Assembly: GCA_023386885.1 (NCBI GenBank)
Contig: JAEWIX010000033.1
Span: 1-56,650, forward strand
Source: Pseudomonadota bacterium
Lineage (GTDB): Bacteria; Pseudomonadota; Alphaproteobacteria; Rhizobiales; Xanthobacteraceae
Length of the DNA stretch: 56,650 nt
Direction of reading: 5' to 3'
Shown here: piece by piece, positions 26,382 to 34,799 of the stretch
Position numbering within the stretch: the stretch's first letter is position 1
Layout: each line of letters starts with the position of its first letter
The notes under the pieces: model-generated
Database searches by the model: none
The model's input: only the letters and a program-made list of their open reading frames with translations
What the model was told of the DNA's origin: nothing
Translations under genes and position numbers: made by a program

Positions 26382-26720
26382 TCAGAGGGCGTCGACATCG
26401 GCTTCGCCGGTGCGGATGCGCACCGCGTGCTCGAGCGACAGGACGAAGATCTTGCCGTCGCCGATCTGGCCGGTCTTGGCGGCGCTGACGATGGCGCCGA
26501 TGGCCCGCTCGACCTGATCGCTCGGGATCGCCACCTCGATCTTGACCTTGGGCAGGAAGCTCACCGCGTATTCGGCGCCGCGATAGATTTCGGTGTGGCC
26601 CTTCTGGCGGCCGTAACCCCGCACCTCGGTCACCGTCAGTCCGTGGATGCCGAGCGAGGTCAGGGCATCCCGCACCTCGTCGAGCTTGAATGGCTTGATG
26701 ATCGCCATGACGATTTTCAT
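26382..26720 (-). CDS. glnK: PII nitrogen signal protein GlnK (copy 2)
   Basis: A 112-residue PII protein with T-loop Tyr51 ('IYRGAEY'), 'GQIGDGKIFVLSLEHAVRI' and the C-terminal 'RTGEADVDAL'. It has the same length as copy 1 but many substitutions in the middle of the protein (for example 'AVSFLPKVKIEVAIPSDQ'). It is first in a glnK-amtB operon whose upstream region contains a sigma-54-like promoter at 26824-26839, consistent with NtrC-type nitrogen control. The ATG at 26718-26720 begins 'MKIVMAIIKPFKL'. Confidence 0.95.
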   Translation of the reverse strand: MKIVMAIIKPFKLDEVRDALTSLGIHGLTVTEVRGYGRQKGHTEIYRGAEYAVSFLPKVKIEVAIPSDQVERAIGAIVSAAKTGQIGDGKIFVLSLEHAVRIRTGEADVDAL

Positions 26721-26823
26721 TCGATCTTTCCCCGCATTGCTCCGGCGCCGACCGGCCCCATGCCGTCGGTCGGCCGGCCCCGCGCGGTTCGGCAATCGCC
26801 GCGCGTTCCGTCACCGGCTCTTA

Positions 26824-26839
26824 ATCAAGAGCCGTGCCA
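26824..26839 (-). promoter_or_regulatory. sigma-54-like -24/-12 promoter for glnK copy 2
   Basis: Minus strand reads TGGCACG, four bases, TTGAT, against consensus TGGCACG-N4-TTGCW; only the -12 C is changed. It is 104 bp upstream of the glnK start. The -12 part falls inside a perfect 7-bp hairpin (GGCTCTT, AATC, AAGAGCC at 26816-26833). Confidence 0.55.
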
Positions 26840-27031
26840 GCTCGATCGAACGTGATAACAGATTGAAAATACGGGAGTTTTTAGTGAGACCAGCGAACGA
26901 GCGCGCTGCGGTGCCATCACGGCGCACAATGCCTAGCCGCTACTGCTTAAATTTTCAGCAGCCGATTGTCGTCGATGAGGTTGTGGGCAAAAGGCCGGTC
27001 TTTGAGCTGAAAGGCCGGGCGGAACGACGGG

Positions 27032-27493
27032 TCAGGTCGTCAGCCGGCTACCGACCAGCACCAGATCGCTGGCGGTCTGGCTGGTGCGCAGCGCGAATTC
27101 GTCGCGCAGTCGCCGCGCGCCATCCGGCTCGCTGTCGAGCACCCGCTGGAACAGCGTGCGAGTGATCCGAATGACCGACGCATATTCCCGCGCGGTGGCG
27201 GTGGCAGGCCGCGCCATCGGCACGATCAGCGCCAGTTCGCCGATCAGCGCGCCGGGCCCGGCCAGGATGTCGCCCTTGCCGTTATCCTTGCCGCCGCCGG
27301 GAAAGCTCAGGTGGAACGAACCGCGCTGCACGACATAACCGCAATCGGATGCATCGCCGGCGCGAAACAGCACCGAGCCGCTGGCGAACTCCTGCTGCTC
27401 CGAGCCGATCGCCAGAACGCGGATCGCCGCGTTGCCCAACAGGTGAAACGTCGGGACGCGGTCGAGCAGGGCAACATCGTCTTCAATGGACAT
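27032..27493 (-). CDS. cyclic nucleotide-binding domain protein
   Basis: A 153-residue protein made of a single cNMP-binding beta-roll (about residues 10-125: 'FASGSVLFRAGDASDCGYVVQRG', 'GALIGELALI', 'RPATATAREYASVIRI'). The phosphate-binding cassette reads 'GELALIVPMARPATATA', which keeps Glu and an Arg-Pro-Ala-Thr version of the ligand loop. No C-terminal helix-turn-helix is present, so it is not a Crp-type DNA-binding factor. It may act on a partner such as the response regulator encoded 60 bp upstream on the same strand. The ligand is unknown. Confidence 0.85.
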   Translation of the reverse strand: MSIEDDVALLDRVPTFHLLGNAAIRVLAIGSEQQEFASGSVLFRAGDASDCGYVVQRGSFHLSFPGGGKDNGKGDILAGPGALIGELALIVPMARPATATAREYASVIRITRTLFQRVLDSEPDGARRLRDEFALRTSQTASDLVLVGSRLTT

Positions 27494-27553
27494 GAGGGTC
27501 CGGATAAGCGGGCGCGCGGATCTAAGTATTAACGAATCGTTGCACCAAACGTA

Positions 27554-28240
27554 TCACGGCACCAGCTTGTAGCCACCGGCTTCCGTCACCAGGATTTCCG
27601 GGCTCGCGGCGTCCTGCTCGATCTTCTGCCGCAGGCGGTAGATGTGGGTTTCCAGCGTGTGGGTGGTGACGCCGGAGTTATAACCCCAGACTTCCTGCAA
27701 CAGCGTGTCGCGCGACACCGGCGCCTGTCCGGCGCGATAGAGGAAACGAAGGATCGCGGTTTCCTTCTCGGTCAACCGCACCTTCTTGCCGTTGCCGTTG
27801 GTCAGCATCTTGGAGCCGGGCCGGAAACTGTACGGCCCGACTGAAAACACCGCGTCCTCGCTGGCTTCGTGCTGGCGCAGTTGCGCGCGGATGCGGGCAA
27901 GCAGCACGGCAAACCGGAACGGCTTCACCACGTAGTCGTTGGCGCCGGACTCGAGGCCGAGGATGGTATCGGAATCGGTATCGTGACCGGTCAGCATGAT
28001 GATCGGCGCCTTGAAGCCGCCCTTGCGCAGCGAGCGCACCACTTCGCGGCCATCGGTATCCGGCAATCCGACATCCATCAGCACCAGATCGGGTGAATGC
28101 GTTTTCGCGGCGGATGCGCCCTTGGCGCCGGTCTCCACCGCGGAAGCCTCGAATTCCTCGTGCAGCGACAATTGCTCGACCAGCGCGTCGCGCAAATCGT
28201 TGTCGTCATCCACGATCAGGATTTTACGGGCATTGGCCAT
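27554..28240 (-). CDS. OmpR/PhoB-family response regulator
   Basis: A 228-residue two-component regulator. The receiver domain (about 6-120) has acidic Asp11-Asp13 and phospho-acceptor Asp56 ('LVLMDVGLP'), the conserved Thr in 'IIMLTGHDT' and Lys in 'YVVKPFRF'. The C-terminal winged helix (about 135-228) contains 'LTEKETAILRFLYRAG' and 'TLETHIYRLRQKIE'. No sensor kinase gene lies next to it, so the partner is unknown. The ATG at 28240 begins 'MANARKILIVDDD'; the frame is open upstream to 28291. It probably forms an operon with the cNMP-binding gene and is divergent from the L,D-transpeptidase-like gene. Confidence 0.92.
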   Translation of the reverse strand: MANARKILIVDDDNDLRDALVEQLSLHEEFEASAVETGAKGASAAKTHSPDLVLMDVGLPDTDGREVVRSLRKGGFKAPIIMLTGHDTDSDTILGLESGANDYVVKPFRFAVLLARIRAQLRQHEASEDAVFSVGPYSFRPGSKMLTNGNGKKVRLTEKETAILRFLYRAGQAPVSRDTLLQEVWGYNSGVTTHTLETHIYRLRQKIEQDAASPEILVTEAGGYKLVP

Positions 28241-28411
28241 CGTTGGCGGTCCTTCGAACGGCAGTCGCGCGTGCAACGCGCATGACATCACGGATCACAG
28301 ATAGGGTCGATCCGGGCTAGGAACCAGTTACCAATTGGCAATCAATCTCGTTTTCTCGTGACATATTTCTAAAGTCGGCGCCCTTGCCGGGCGGCGCGGA
28401 GATCCATCCGA

Positions 28412-28972
28412 ATGAAAAGACAATATTTGTCAACGCCTTATGGGAGCGACCGGCCACTGGCCATGCTGCGCGTGCGCGCCAGCGCCGGCCGCCCGACCCG
28501 CGGCTGGCTGATCGCGGGCGAGCAGGCTGTGCCGGTGGCGCTCGGGCGCGGCGGCATCCGCGCCAACAAGTTCGAGGGTGACGGCGCGACACCGCGCGGC
28601 ACCTTCCATCCGCGGCGGCTGTGGTGGCGGGCGGACCGCTGGCCGCGCCCGCGCACGCATCTTCCGATCCGCCGCATCACCATGCAGGACGCGTGGTGCG
28701 AAGACCCCACCGATCGCCACTACAACCAGGCGGTGCGGCGCGCGCCCGATGAGGCCGGCGACCGGCTCAAGCGCGCCGATCATCTCTACGATTTCATCAT
28801 TGAAATCGACCACAACACCCGACCGCGCGTTACCAACCGCGGCAGCGCGGTGTTCCTGCATCTGGCGCGCGACAATTTCGGCCCCACCGCCGGCTGCGTC
28901 GCCATGACCCGCCCGATGATGCTGCGGCTGCTGGCGCGGATCGGCCCGCGCACGAAAATCGTGATCGGGTGA
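28412..28972 (+). CDS. L,D-transpeptidase (YkuD)-family protein without signal peptide
   Basis: A 186-residue protein matching the YkuD catalytic fold. His150 ('VFLHLARDN') and Cys162 ('PTAGCVAM') take the catalytic positions. The usual SHGC[IV]R reads TAGCVA, so the flanking Ser/His and Arg are changed. The N-terminus ('MKRQYLSTPYGSDRP') has no signal peptide or membrane helix, unusual for an enzyme acting on peptidoglycan. It belongs to a short alphaproteobacterial subgroup whose substrate I cannot name. It is divergent from the response regulator. Confidence 0.8.
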   Translation: MKRQYLSTPYGSDRPLAMLRVRASAGRPTRGWLIAGEQAVPVALGRGGIRANKFEGDGATPRGTFHPRRLWWRADRWPRPRTHLPIRRITMQDAWCEDPTDRHYNQAVRRAPDEAGDRLKRADHLYDFIIEIDHNTRPRVTNRGSAVFLHLARDNFGPTAGCVAMTRPMMLRLLARIGPRTKIVIG

Positions 28973-28986
28973 GAGAAACCGACGCC

Positions 28987-29406
28987 CTACTCCCCAAATC
29001 CCTCGCCGCCATCCTGCGGCTTGAGACGAATGAGGCGCGAGTCCTTTACTGCTGCCTGACGGTGCTTCACCGCCTCGCGATAGACCGGATCGCGGATCAT
29101 GCTGACGAACGCTTCCACCGACGGATATTCGGCGATGAAGCAGTGATCCCAGCGCTCCTCCTGCGGACCGATCAGCATCAGTTCGAACGCACCGCGCCAG
29201 ACGATTCTGCCGCCGAGCTTGGAAAACACCGGCCCGCTCTCGCGGCCGTAAGCCGCATAGGCTTCCGCACCGCTCGCCTTGCGGCCGTCGGGATAACGTG
29301 CCTCGTCATGCAACAGCACCAGATTGAGCATGTGGATCGGGCCGGGACGATTGTTGTCGCGAAACTGCGCGAAGATCTCCTTGGTCGGATCGATATGGCC
29401 GGTCAT
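28987..29406 (-). CDS. DUF1330 family protein
   Basis: A 139-residue protein with a dimeric ferredoxin-like barrel pattern ('PIHMLNLVLL', 'GGRIVWRGAFELMLIG', 'CFIAEYPSVEAFVSMIRDPVY'), typical of DUF1330/NIPSNAP-like small proteins of unknown function. The start is the ATG at 29406, preceded by GAGAGGTGCAT; the ATG five codons upstream is less well placed. It lies 11 bp downstream of the PLP-homeostasis gene on the same strand, so the two are probably co-transcribed. It is convergent with the L,D-transpeptidase-like gene, 14 bp away. Confidence 0.82.
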   Translation of the reverse strand: MTGHIDPTKEIFAQFRDNNRPGPIHMLNLVLLHDEARYPDGRKASGAEAYAAYGRESGPVFSKLGGRIVWRGAFELMLIGPQEERWDHCFIAEYPSVEAFVSMIRDPVYREAVKHRQAAVKDSRLIRLKPQDGGEGFGE

Positions 29407-29417
29407 ATGCACCTCTC

Positions 29418-30119
29418 TCAAAGTGGTTTGGTTCGCGTGCCGAAGATCGCCGAGCCGACGCGCACATGGGTCGCGCCGAAGGCGATCGCGGTGGCGAAAT
29501 CGGCGCTCATCCCCATCGACAATTTCGACAACCCGTTGCGCGCGGCGATCTTCGCCGTCAGCGCGAAGTGCGGCGCGGGCGCTTCATCCGCCGGCGGAAT
29601 GCACATCAGCCCGGAAATCGTCAGACCGTAGCTGTCGCGGCAGCGCGCGATGAAAGCATCCGCCTCGGTCGGCGCGACGCCCGCCTTCTGTGGCTCCTCG
29701 CCCGTATTAATCTGCACGAACAATTCGGGACGGCGCGGCTGACGTGCAAACTCCTTGGCCAGCGCCTCGCACAAACTGGTCCGGTCGACCGAATGGATGG
29801 CGTCGAACAGCGCCACTGCTTCCTTGACCTTGTTGGATTGCAGCGGCCCGATCAGATGCAGCGCGATGCCGGGCGCAGCAATCATCAGCTCCGGCCACTT
29901 CCCCTTCGCTTCCTGCACGCGGTTTTCGCCGAACACGCGCTGGCCCGCCGCGATCGCTGGCTTGATCGCCTCGGCGTCGAAGGTCTTCGACACCGCGATC
30001 AGCGTGACGCTCGCGCGGTCGCGCCGCGCATCGCGACAGGCACGCGCGATCTCATGCTCCACCGCATCCAGTCCGGATGGTGAAGACGGGCTTAACAAAG
30101 AGTCAGGCGGCGGCATCAT
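29418..30119 (-). CDS. YggS/PipY-family PLP homeostasis protein
   Basis: A 233-residue single-domain alanine-racemase-fold PLP protein. It binds pyridoxal phosphate on the Lys in 'TLIAVSKTF' and keeps 'GENRVQEAKGKW', 'HLIGPLQSNKVK', 'QINTGEEPQKAG' and 'LSMGMSADFATAIAFG', the family signatures. It buffers PLP rather than catalysing a known reaction. The frame opens at a TTG at 30158; the tandem ATGs at 30119/30116 are preferred by alignment style, although the ribosome-binding site is weak. It is divergent from the diguanylate cyclase gene. Confidence 0.92.
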   Translation of the reverse strand: MMPPPDSLLSPSSPSGLDAVEHEIARACRDARRDRASVTLIAVSKTFDAEAIKPAIAAGQRVFGENRVQEAKGKWPELMIAAPGIALHLIGPLQSNKVKEAVALFDAIHSVDRTSLCEALAKEFARQPRRPELFVQINTGEEPQKAGVAPTEADAFIARCRDSYGLTISGLMCIPPADEAPAPHFALTAKIAARNGLSKLSMGMSADFATAIAFGATHVRVGSAIFGTRTKPL

Positions 30120-30226
30120 GATGCGGGGTAAACTCCGGGATTCAACGTCATCGTTCAAATTTTAAGAAAGAGGGAAAAGGCTCCTTGAGCCGTTGCTGCT
30201 AGGAAACAGGCAGGCAAGGGCAGGCG

Positions 30227-31918
30227 ATGTCGCGCAACAGTTACAACCGCCGTAAAATGAAACTCAAGCGGCTTTTCGGCATTCGTGGCCGACTGGTGCT
30301 GCTTGCGTTGATTCTGGTGGTTCCGCTGATGTTCGAGCGCGCCCGTTCGCTGGAGGATGCGCGGACCAAGCAGATCGCGGCGATCTCCAACGAATACAAG
30401 ACGCTGGCCGATCACACCGTCGATGCCCAGCGTCAGGTGATCTCGTCGGTCGAGGCGGTGCTGAAATCGTCGTCCTACATCTACGCGCTGGGCACCGAGG
30501 TGAGCCAGCCCTGCATGGTGATGCGCGCCAGCTTCCGCGTCGACCTGCCGTGGATTCGCAGCCTGTCGGTGGTCGACCGCACCGGCCGCATCGAATGTTC
30601 GACGCTGCCCGGCATGACCGGCCTCGATCTCAGCGACCGCCAGTACCTGAAGAAAGCGCTGGCGTCGCGCGCGCTGGTGCTGAGCGACTACATCTTCAGC
30701 CGTGCCACCTATCAACCGACCATCATGGCCGCCTATCCGTTGAAGGCAACCAACGGCCGCACCGGCGCCGTCATCATCGCTGCCGTCAACCTGCGCTGGA
30801 TGTCCTCGGCGATGAACGAACTCGGCGGCCGTCCCGGCGTCACCGCGCTCCTGATCGACGGCAACGGCGTGGTGCTGGCGGCCCCCGACGATCTCGCCAG
30901 CATGCTGGCTCATCCGCTGACCGACAAGACGCTGCTCGCGGCCATCGTCCAGCATGAAATTTCCTCGGGCCATCAGAACGGCACCTTCACCCATCGCGTG
31001 CCCAACGAGAGCAAGCGCACGGTGTCCTTCGCGCGTCTGCCGGGCAGCAATGCGCGGCTGATCGTCAGCATCGACGAAGCCATGGTCACCGCCGGCATCA
31101 ACCGCGACATCCGTATCGCCTATATCGAACTGGCCTTCGTCTGCCTTGTGGTGCTGCTCGGCGCGCTGCTGGTGGTCGAGGGCCTGATCATGCGGCCGAT
31201 CCAGATACTGACCCGAACGGTCCAGCAACTCGGGCGCGGCGACCGCGACGTGCGCGCGGCGCGTCACGAGCTTCCGACCGAATTCGTGCCGCTGGCGCGC
31301 GCCTTCAATACCATGGCGGTGCAACTCGCCGGCCGCGAGCGCGATTTGCTGGCCAGCAACAATCGCCTCAGCGTGATCGCTTCTATCGATACGGTGTCCG
31401 GGCTCGCCAACCGGCGCGGCTTCCAGAACCGGCTCGATTTCGAATGGCACAAGGCCGATCAGACCGGCACCGAACTGGCGCTGCTGATGGTCGATGTCGA
31501 TCACTTCAAACTTTTCAACGATAACTACGGCCATCTCGAAGGCGATGCCTGCCTCGCCCGGCTCGGCGAGACGCTGGCCGCCATTTCGGCCGAGACCGCC
31601 GGTTTCGCCGCGCGTTACGGCGGCGAGGAATTCTGCGTGCTGTTGCCGGACACCGACATCGCCCGCGCGCTGGCGACCGGCGAGATGATCCGCGACGCGG
31701 TGCGCGACCTGGCGATTCCCCACCGCGGCAGCGACACCCAAAGCGTCACCCTCAGCGTCGGCGTGGCGGTCACCCGGCCGAACGCGACAATGCGTCCCGA
31801 CGACCTGATCGAGGCCGCCGATGCCGCGCTTTATGCCGCCAAGGCCGCCGGCCGCGACTGCGTGATCCAGCACGGCCGGCACGAACCGCCGCCGGAACGC
31901 ATCTCGCTGGCGGGCTGA
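30227..31918 (+). CDS. membrane sensor diguanylate cyclase (Cache-HAMP-GGDEF)
   Basis: A 563-residue enzyme making cyclic di-GMP. Membrane helix 1 is at about 21-38, followed by a periplasmic Cache-like sensor (about 40-295), helix 2 (about 300-322), HAMP (about 322-375) and GGDEF (about 390-555). The active site is GGEEF at 465-469 with 'MVDVDHFKLFND' upstream, so cyclase activity is expected. The inhibitory I-site RxxD, expected nine residues before the motif, is absent (E-T-A-G instead), so product inhibition at that site is unlikely. The ligand is unknown. It lies upstream of leuS on the same strand. Confidence 0.92.
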   Translation: MSRNSYNRRKMKLKRLFGIRGRLVLLALILVVPLMFERARSLEDARTKQIAAISNEYKTLADHTVDAQRQVISSVEAVLKSSSYIYALGTEVSQPCMVMRASFRVDLPWIRSLSVVDRTGRIECSTLPGMTGLDLSDRQYLKKALASRALVLSDYIFSRATYQPTIMAAYPLKATNGRTGAVIIAAVNLRWMSSAMNELGGRPGVTALLIDGNGVVLAAPDDLASMLAHPLTDKTLLAAIVQHEISSGHQNGTFTHRVPNESKRTVSFARLPGSNARLIVSIDEAMVTAGINRDIRIAYIELAFVCLVVLLGALLVVEGLIMRPIQILTRTVQQLGRGDRDVRAARHELPTEFVPLARAFNTMAVQLAGRERDLLASNNRLSVIASIDTVSGLANRRGFQNRLDFEWHKADQTGTELALLMVDVDHFKLFNDNYGHLEGDACLARLGETLAAISAETAGFAARYGGEEFCVLLPDTDIARALATGEMIRDAVRDLAIPHRGSDTQSVTLSVGVAVTRPNATMRPDDLIEAADAALYAAKAAGRDCVIQHGRHEPPPERISLAG

Positions 31919-32019
31919 GGGCGGTCGACGTCCGCGCCCTCCACCTAAAACCTTGACCCGGCGCGGTCTTTTGTCGCCGAAACCGGCCTTTCCGGACGCG
32001 TTTTCTTTGCGCGGACCGG

Positions 32020-32047
32020 TTTCCACTTGGCGCGAAACCGCTATAGT
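32020..32047 (+). promoter_or_regulatory. sigma-70-type promoter for leuS
   Basis: TTTCCA (32020-32025), a 16-bp spacer and TATAGT (32042-32047), about 112 bp upstream of the leuS ATG. The -10 is good and the -35 moderate. Confidence 0.45.
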
Positions 32048-32159
32048 GACGCGCTTTCCGCGTGACCGTGGCCAAGGCCGATATCGGCTTGCCTCAAGTC
32101 TGCGCTCCACTCCCGATCGCGCCGGTCGCGATCCAACACCCGGTCAATTTCCGATTCAA

Positions 32160-34799
32160 ATGAGCAACGAACGCTACAACGCCCGCGAGTGCGAACCGCG
32201 CTGGCAGAAAATCTGGGACGAACAGGCGATCTTCACCACGAAGAACGACGATCCGCGGCCGAAATACTACGTGCTGGAGATGTTCCCCTACCCGTCCGGG
32301 CGCATCCACATGGGCCACGTCCGCAACTACACCATGGGGGACGTAGTGGCGCGCACCATGCGCGCCAAGGGCTTCAACGTGCTGCATCCGATGGGCTGGG
32401 ACGCCTTCGGCCTGCCGGCGGAAAATGCCGCGATCCAGAACAAGACCGATCCGGCGAAGTGGACCTACGCCAATATCGAAGCCATGAAGAAACAGCTCCA
32501 GACCATGGGGCTGTCGCTGGACTGGAGCCGCGAGATCGCGACCTGCGATCCCTCCTACTACAAGCACCAGCAGAAGATGTTCCTCGACTTCCTGAAGACC
32601 GGGCTGGTGGAGCGCGAGAAGCGCAAGGTCAACTGGGACCCGGTCGACATGACCGTGCTCGCCAACGAGCAGGTGATCGACGGCCGCGGCTGGCGCTCCG
32701 GCGCGGTGGTCGAACAGCGCGAGATGAACCAGTGGGTCTTCAAGATCACGAAGTACTCGCAGGACCTGCTCGACGCGCTCGACACCCTCGATCGCTGGCC
32801 CGACAAGGTGCGGCTGATGCAGCGCAACTGGATCGGCAAATCCGAGGGCCTGCATTTCGAGTTCGGTCTGGTCGGCGCGCCGAAGGGTTTCGAGAAGCTG
32901 CCGGTATTCACGACGCGGCCGGACACCATGTACGGTCCGACCTTCGCCGCTGTCTCGCCGGATCACCCGCTGGCCAAGGCGCTGGCGGAGAAGGACCCGA
33001 AGGTCGCGGCCTTCATTGCCGAATGTCATCGCATCGGCACCTCGCAGGCCGAGATCGACACCGCCGAGAAGCTCGGTTTCGACACCGGCATCAAGGCGGC
33101 GCATCCGGCCGATCCGAACTGGCATCTGCCGCTCTACATCGCCAATTTCGTGCTGATGGATTACGGCACCGGCGCCATCATCGGCTGTCCGGCGCATGAC
33201 CAGCGCGACCTCGACTTCGCCCGCAAGTACGGCATCGACGTCATCGACGTGTTCGTGCCGCTCGGCAGCGACGAGCGCGTCAAGGATGTCGCCTTCACGC
33301 CCGCCAAGACCGACACCGTGCAGTATGTGCGGTGGGTCGGCGAACCGGGCATCATGACATGCGAAGAGGCGATGAAGCGCTCGCTCGACATCTTCGTGCG
33401 CGACGGCTGGGGCCGCCGCGAGGTCAACTATCGCCTGCGCGACTGGGGCATCTCGCGGCAGCGCTACTGGGGCTGCCCGATCCCGATCATCCACTGCCCG
33501 ACATGCGACGTGGTGCCGGTGCCGCAGCGGGACCTGCCGGTGGCGCTGCCGAACGATGTCTCGTTCGACAAGCCGGGCAACGCACTCGACCATCATCCGA
33601 CCTGGAAGCACGTCAAGTGTCCGCAATGCGGCACTGAGGCGCGACGCGAAACCGACACCATGGACACCTTCGTCGATTCGTCCTGGTACTTCGCCCGGTT
33701 CACCGATCCGTGGAACGAAACCGCCCCGACCACCCGCGCGGTGGTCGATCGCATGCTGCCGGTGGACCAGTATATCGGCGGCGTCGAGCACGCGATTCTG
33801 CACCTGCTCTATTCGCGCTTCTTCACCCGCGCCATGAAGGCCACCGGCCATGTCGGCCTCGACGAGCCGTTCAAGGGCATGTTCACCCAGGGCATGGTGG
33901 TGCACGAGATCTACCGCAAGGCCGACGGCACGTTTGCCTCGCCTGCCGAGGTGAAGATCGAGATCGACGGCGACGCCCGCCGCGCCACGCTGCTCACCAC
34001 CGGCGAACCGGTCGAGATCGGCTCGATCGAGAAGATGTCGAAGTCGAAGCGCAACACCGTCGATCCCGACGACATCATCTCGACCTACGGCGCCGACACC
34101 GCACGCTGGTTCATGCTGTCGGATTCGCCGCCGGACCGCGACGTGATCTGGAGCGAGGAACGGGTGCAGGGCGCCTCGCGCTTCGTGCAGAAGCTGTGGC
34201 GGCTGGTCAACGACGCCGCGGCCATCGCGGCCAAATCTCCGATGGCAGAGGCTCCGACAGCAAAGCCGGCGGCGTTCGGTGCCGAGGCGCTGGCGATCCG
34301 CAAGGCCGCCCACGGTGCGCTCGACAAGGTCTCCACCGGCGTCGAGAAACTGCATTTCAACGTCTGTCTGGCGCAGATCCGCGAATTCGCCAACAACTTC
34401 AGCGATGCCCTCGCCCCGTTGGCCAAATCCGGGGCCACCGCAGTCGCGCCCGACACCGCCTGGGCGATCCGTGAGGCTGCCGCCATTCTGGTGCAGCTGT
34501 TCGCCCCGATGATGCCGCACTTGGCCGAAGAATGCTGGCGGGCACTGGGACAGCAGGGACTGGTCTCCAACGCCGCGTGGCCCAGGGTCGAGCCGGAGCT
34601 GCTGGTCGAGGACAGCATTACCCTGCCCGTGCAGGTCAACGGCAAGAAACGCGGCGAAGTCACCGTGCCGCGCGACGCGCAAAATCCCGAAATAGAGGCT
34701 GCCGCTTTGGCGCTCGATGCGGTAAAGCAGTCGCTGGGGGACAAACCGGTTCGCAAAATCATCGTGGTTCCGCAAAGGATCGTGAATGTCGTGGTTTAA
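32160..34799 (+). CDS. leuS: leucyl-tRNA synthetase
   Basis: An 879-residue class I aminoacyl-tRNA synthetase charging tRNA-Leu. The HIGH-equivalent HMGH is at 50-53 within 'PYPSGRIHMGHVRNY', and KMSKS is at 625-629. The CP1 editing domain (about 225-420) has 'TTRPDTMYGPTF' and 'YGTGAIIGCPAHDQRD' for hydrolysing mischarged tRNA. The ATG at 32160 begins 'MSNERYNARECEPRW', the normal family start; the open frame from 31953 is not coding. The last 14 bp overlap lptE, so leuS and lptE are translationally coupled. Confidence 0.97.
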   Translation: MSNERYNARECEPRWQKIWDEQAIFTTKNDDPRPKYYVLEMFPYPSGRIHMGHVRNYTMGDVVARTMRAKGFNVLHPMGWDAFGLPAENAAIQNKTDPAKWTYANIEAMKKQLQTMGLSLDWSREIATCDPSYYKHQQKMFLDFLKTGLVEREKRKVNWDPVDMTVLANEQVIDGRGWRSGAVVEQREMNQWVFKITKYSQDLLDALDTLDRWPDKVRLMQRNWIGKSEGLHFEFGLVGAPKGFEKLPVFTTRPDTMYGPTFAAVSPDHPLAKALAEKDPKVAAFIAECHRIGTSQAEIDTAEKLGFDTGIKAAHPADPNWHLPLYIANFVLMDYGTGAIIGCPAHDQRDLDFARKYGIDVIDVFVPLGSDERVKDVAFTPAKTDTVQYVRWVGEPGIMTCEEAMKRSLDIFVRDGWGRREVNYRLRDWGISRQRYWGCPIPIIHCPTCDVVPVPQRDLPVALPNDVSFDKPGNALDHHPTWKHVKCPQCGTEARRETDTMDTFVDSSWYFARFTDPWNETAPTTRAVVDRMLPVDQYIGGVEHAILHLLYSRFFTRAMKATGHVGLDEPFKGMFTQGMVVHEIYRKADGTFASPAEVKIEIDGDARRATLLTTGEPVEIGSIEKMSKSKRNTVDPDDIISTYGADTARWFMLSDSPPDRDVIWSEERVQGASRFVQKLWRLVNDAAAIAAKSPMAEAPTAKPAAFGAEALAIRKAAHGALDKVSTGVEKLHFNVCLAQIREFANNFSDALAPLAKSGATAVAPDTAWAIREAAAILVQLFAPMMPHLAEECWRALGQQGLVSNAAWPRVEPELLVEDSITLPVQVNGKKRGEVTVPRDAQNPEIEAAALALDAVKQSLGDKPVRKIIVVPQRIVNVVV

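Noticed and set aside
26900..26932. GTGC-N9-GCAC inverted repeat upstream of glnK copy 2 as an NtrC site
   Set aside because: The half-sites are in the opposite orientation to the NtrC consensus GCAC-N7-GTGC.
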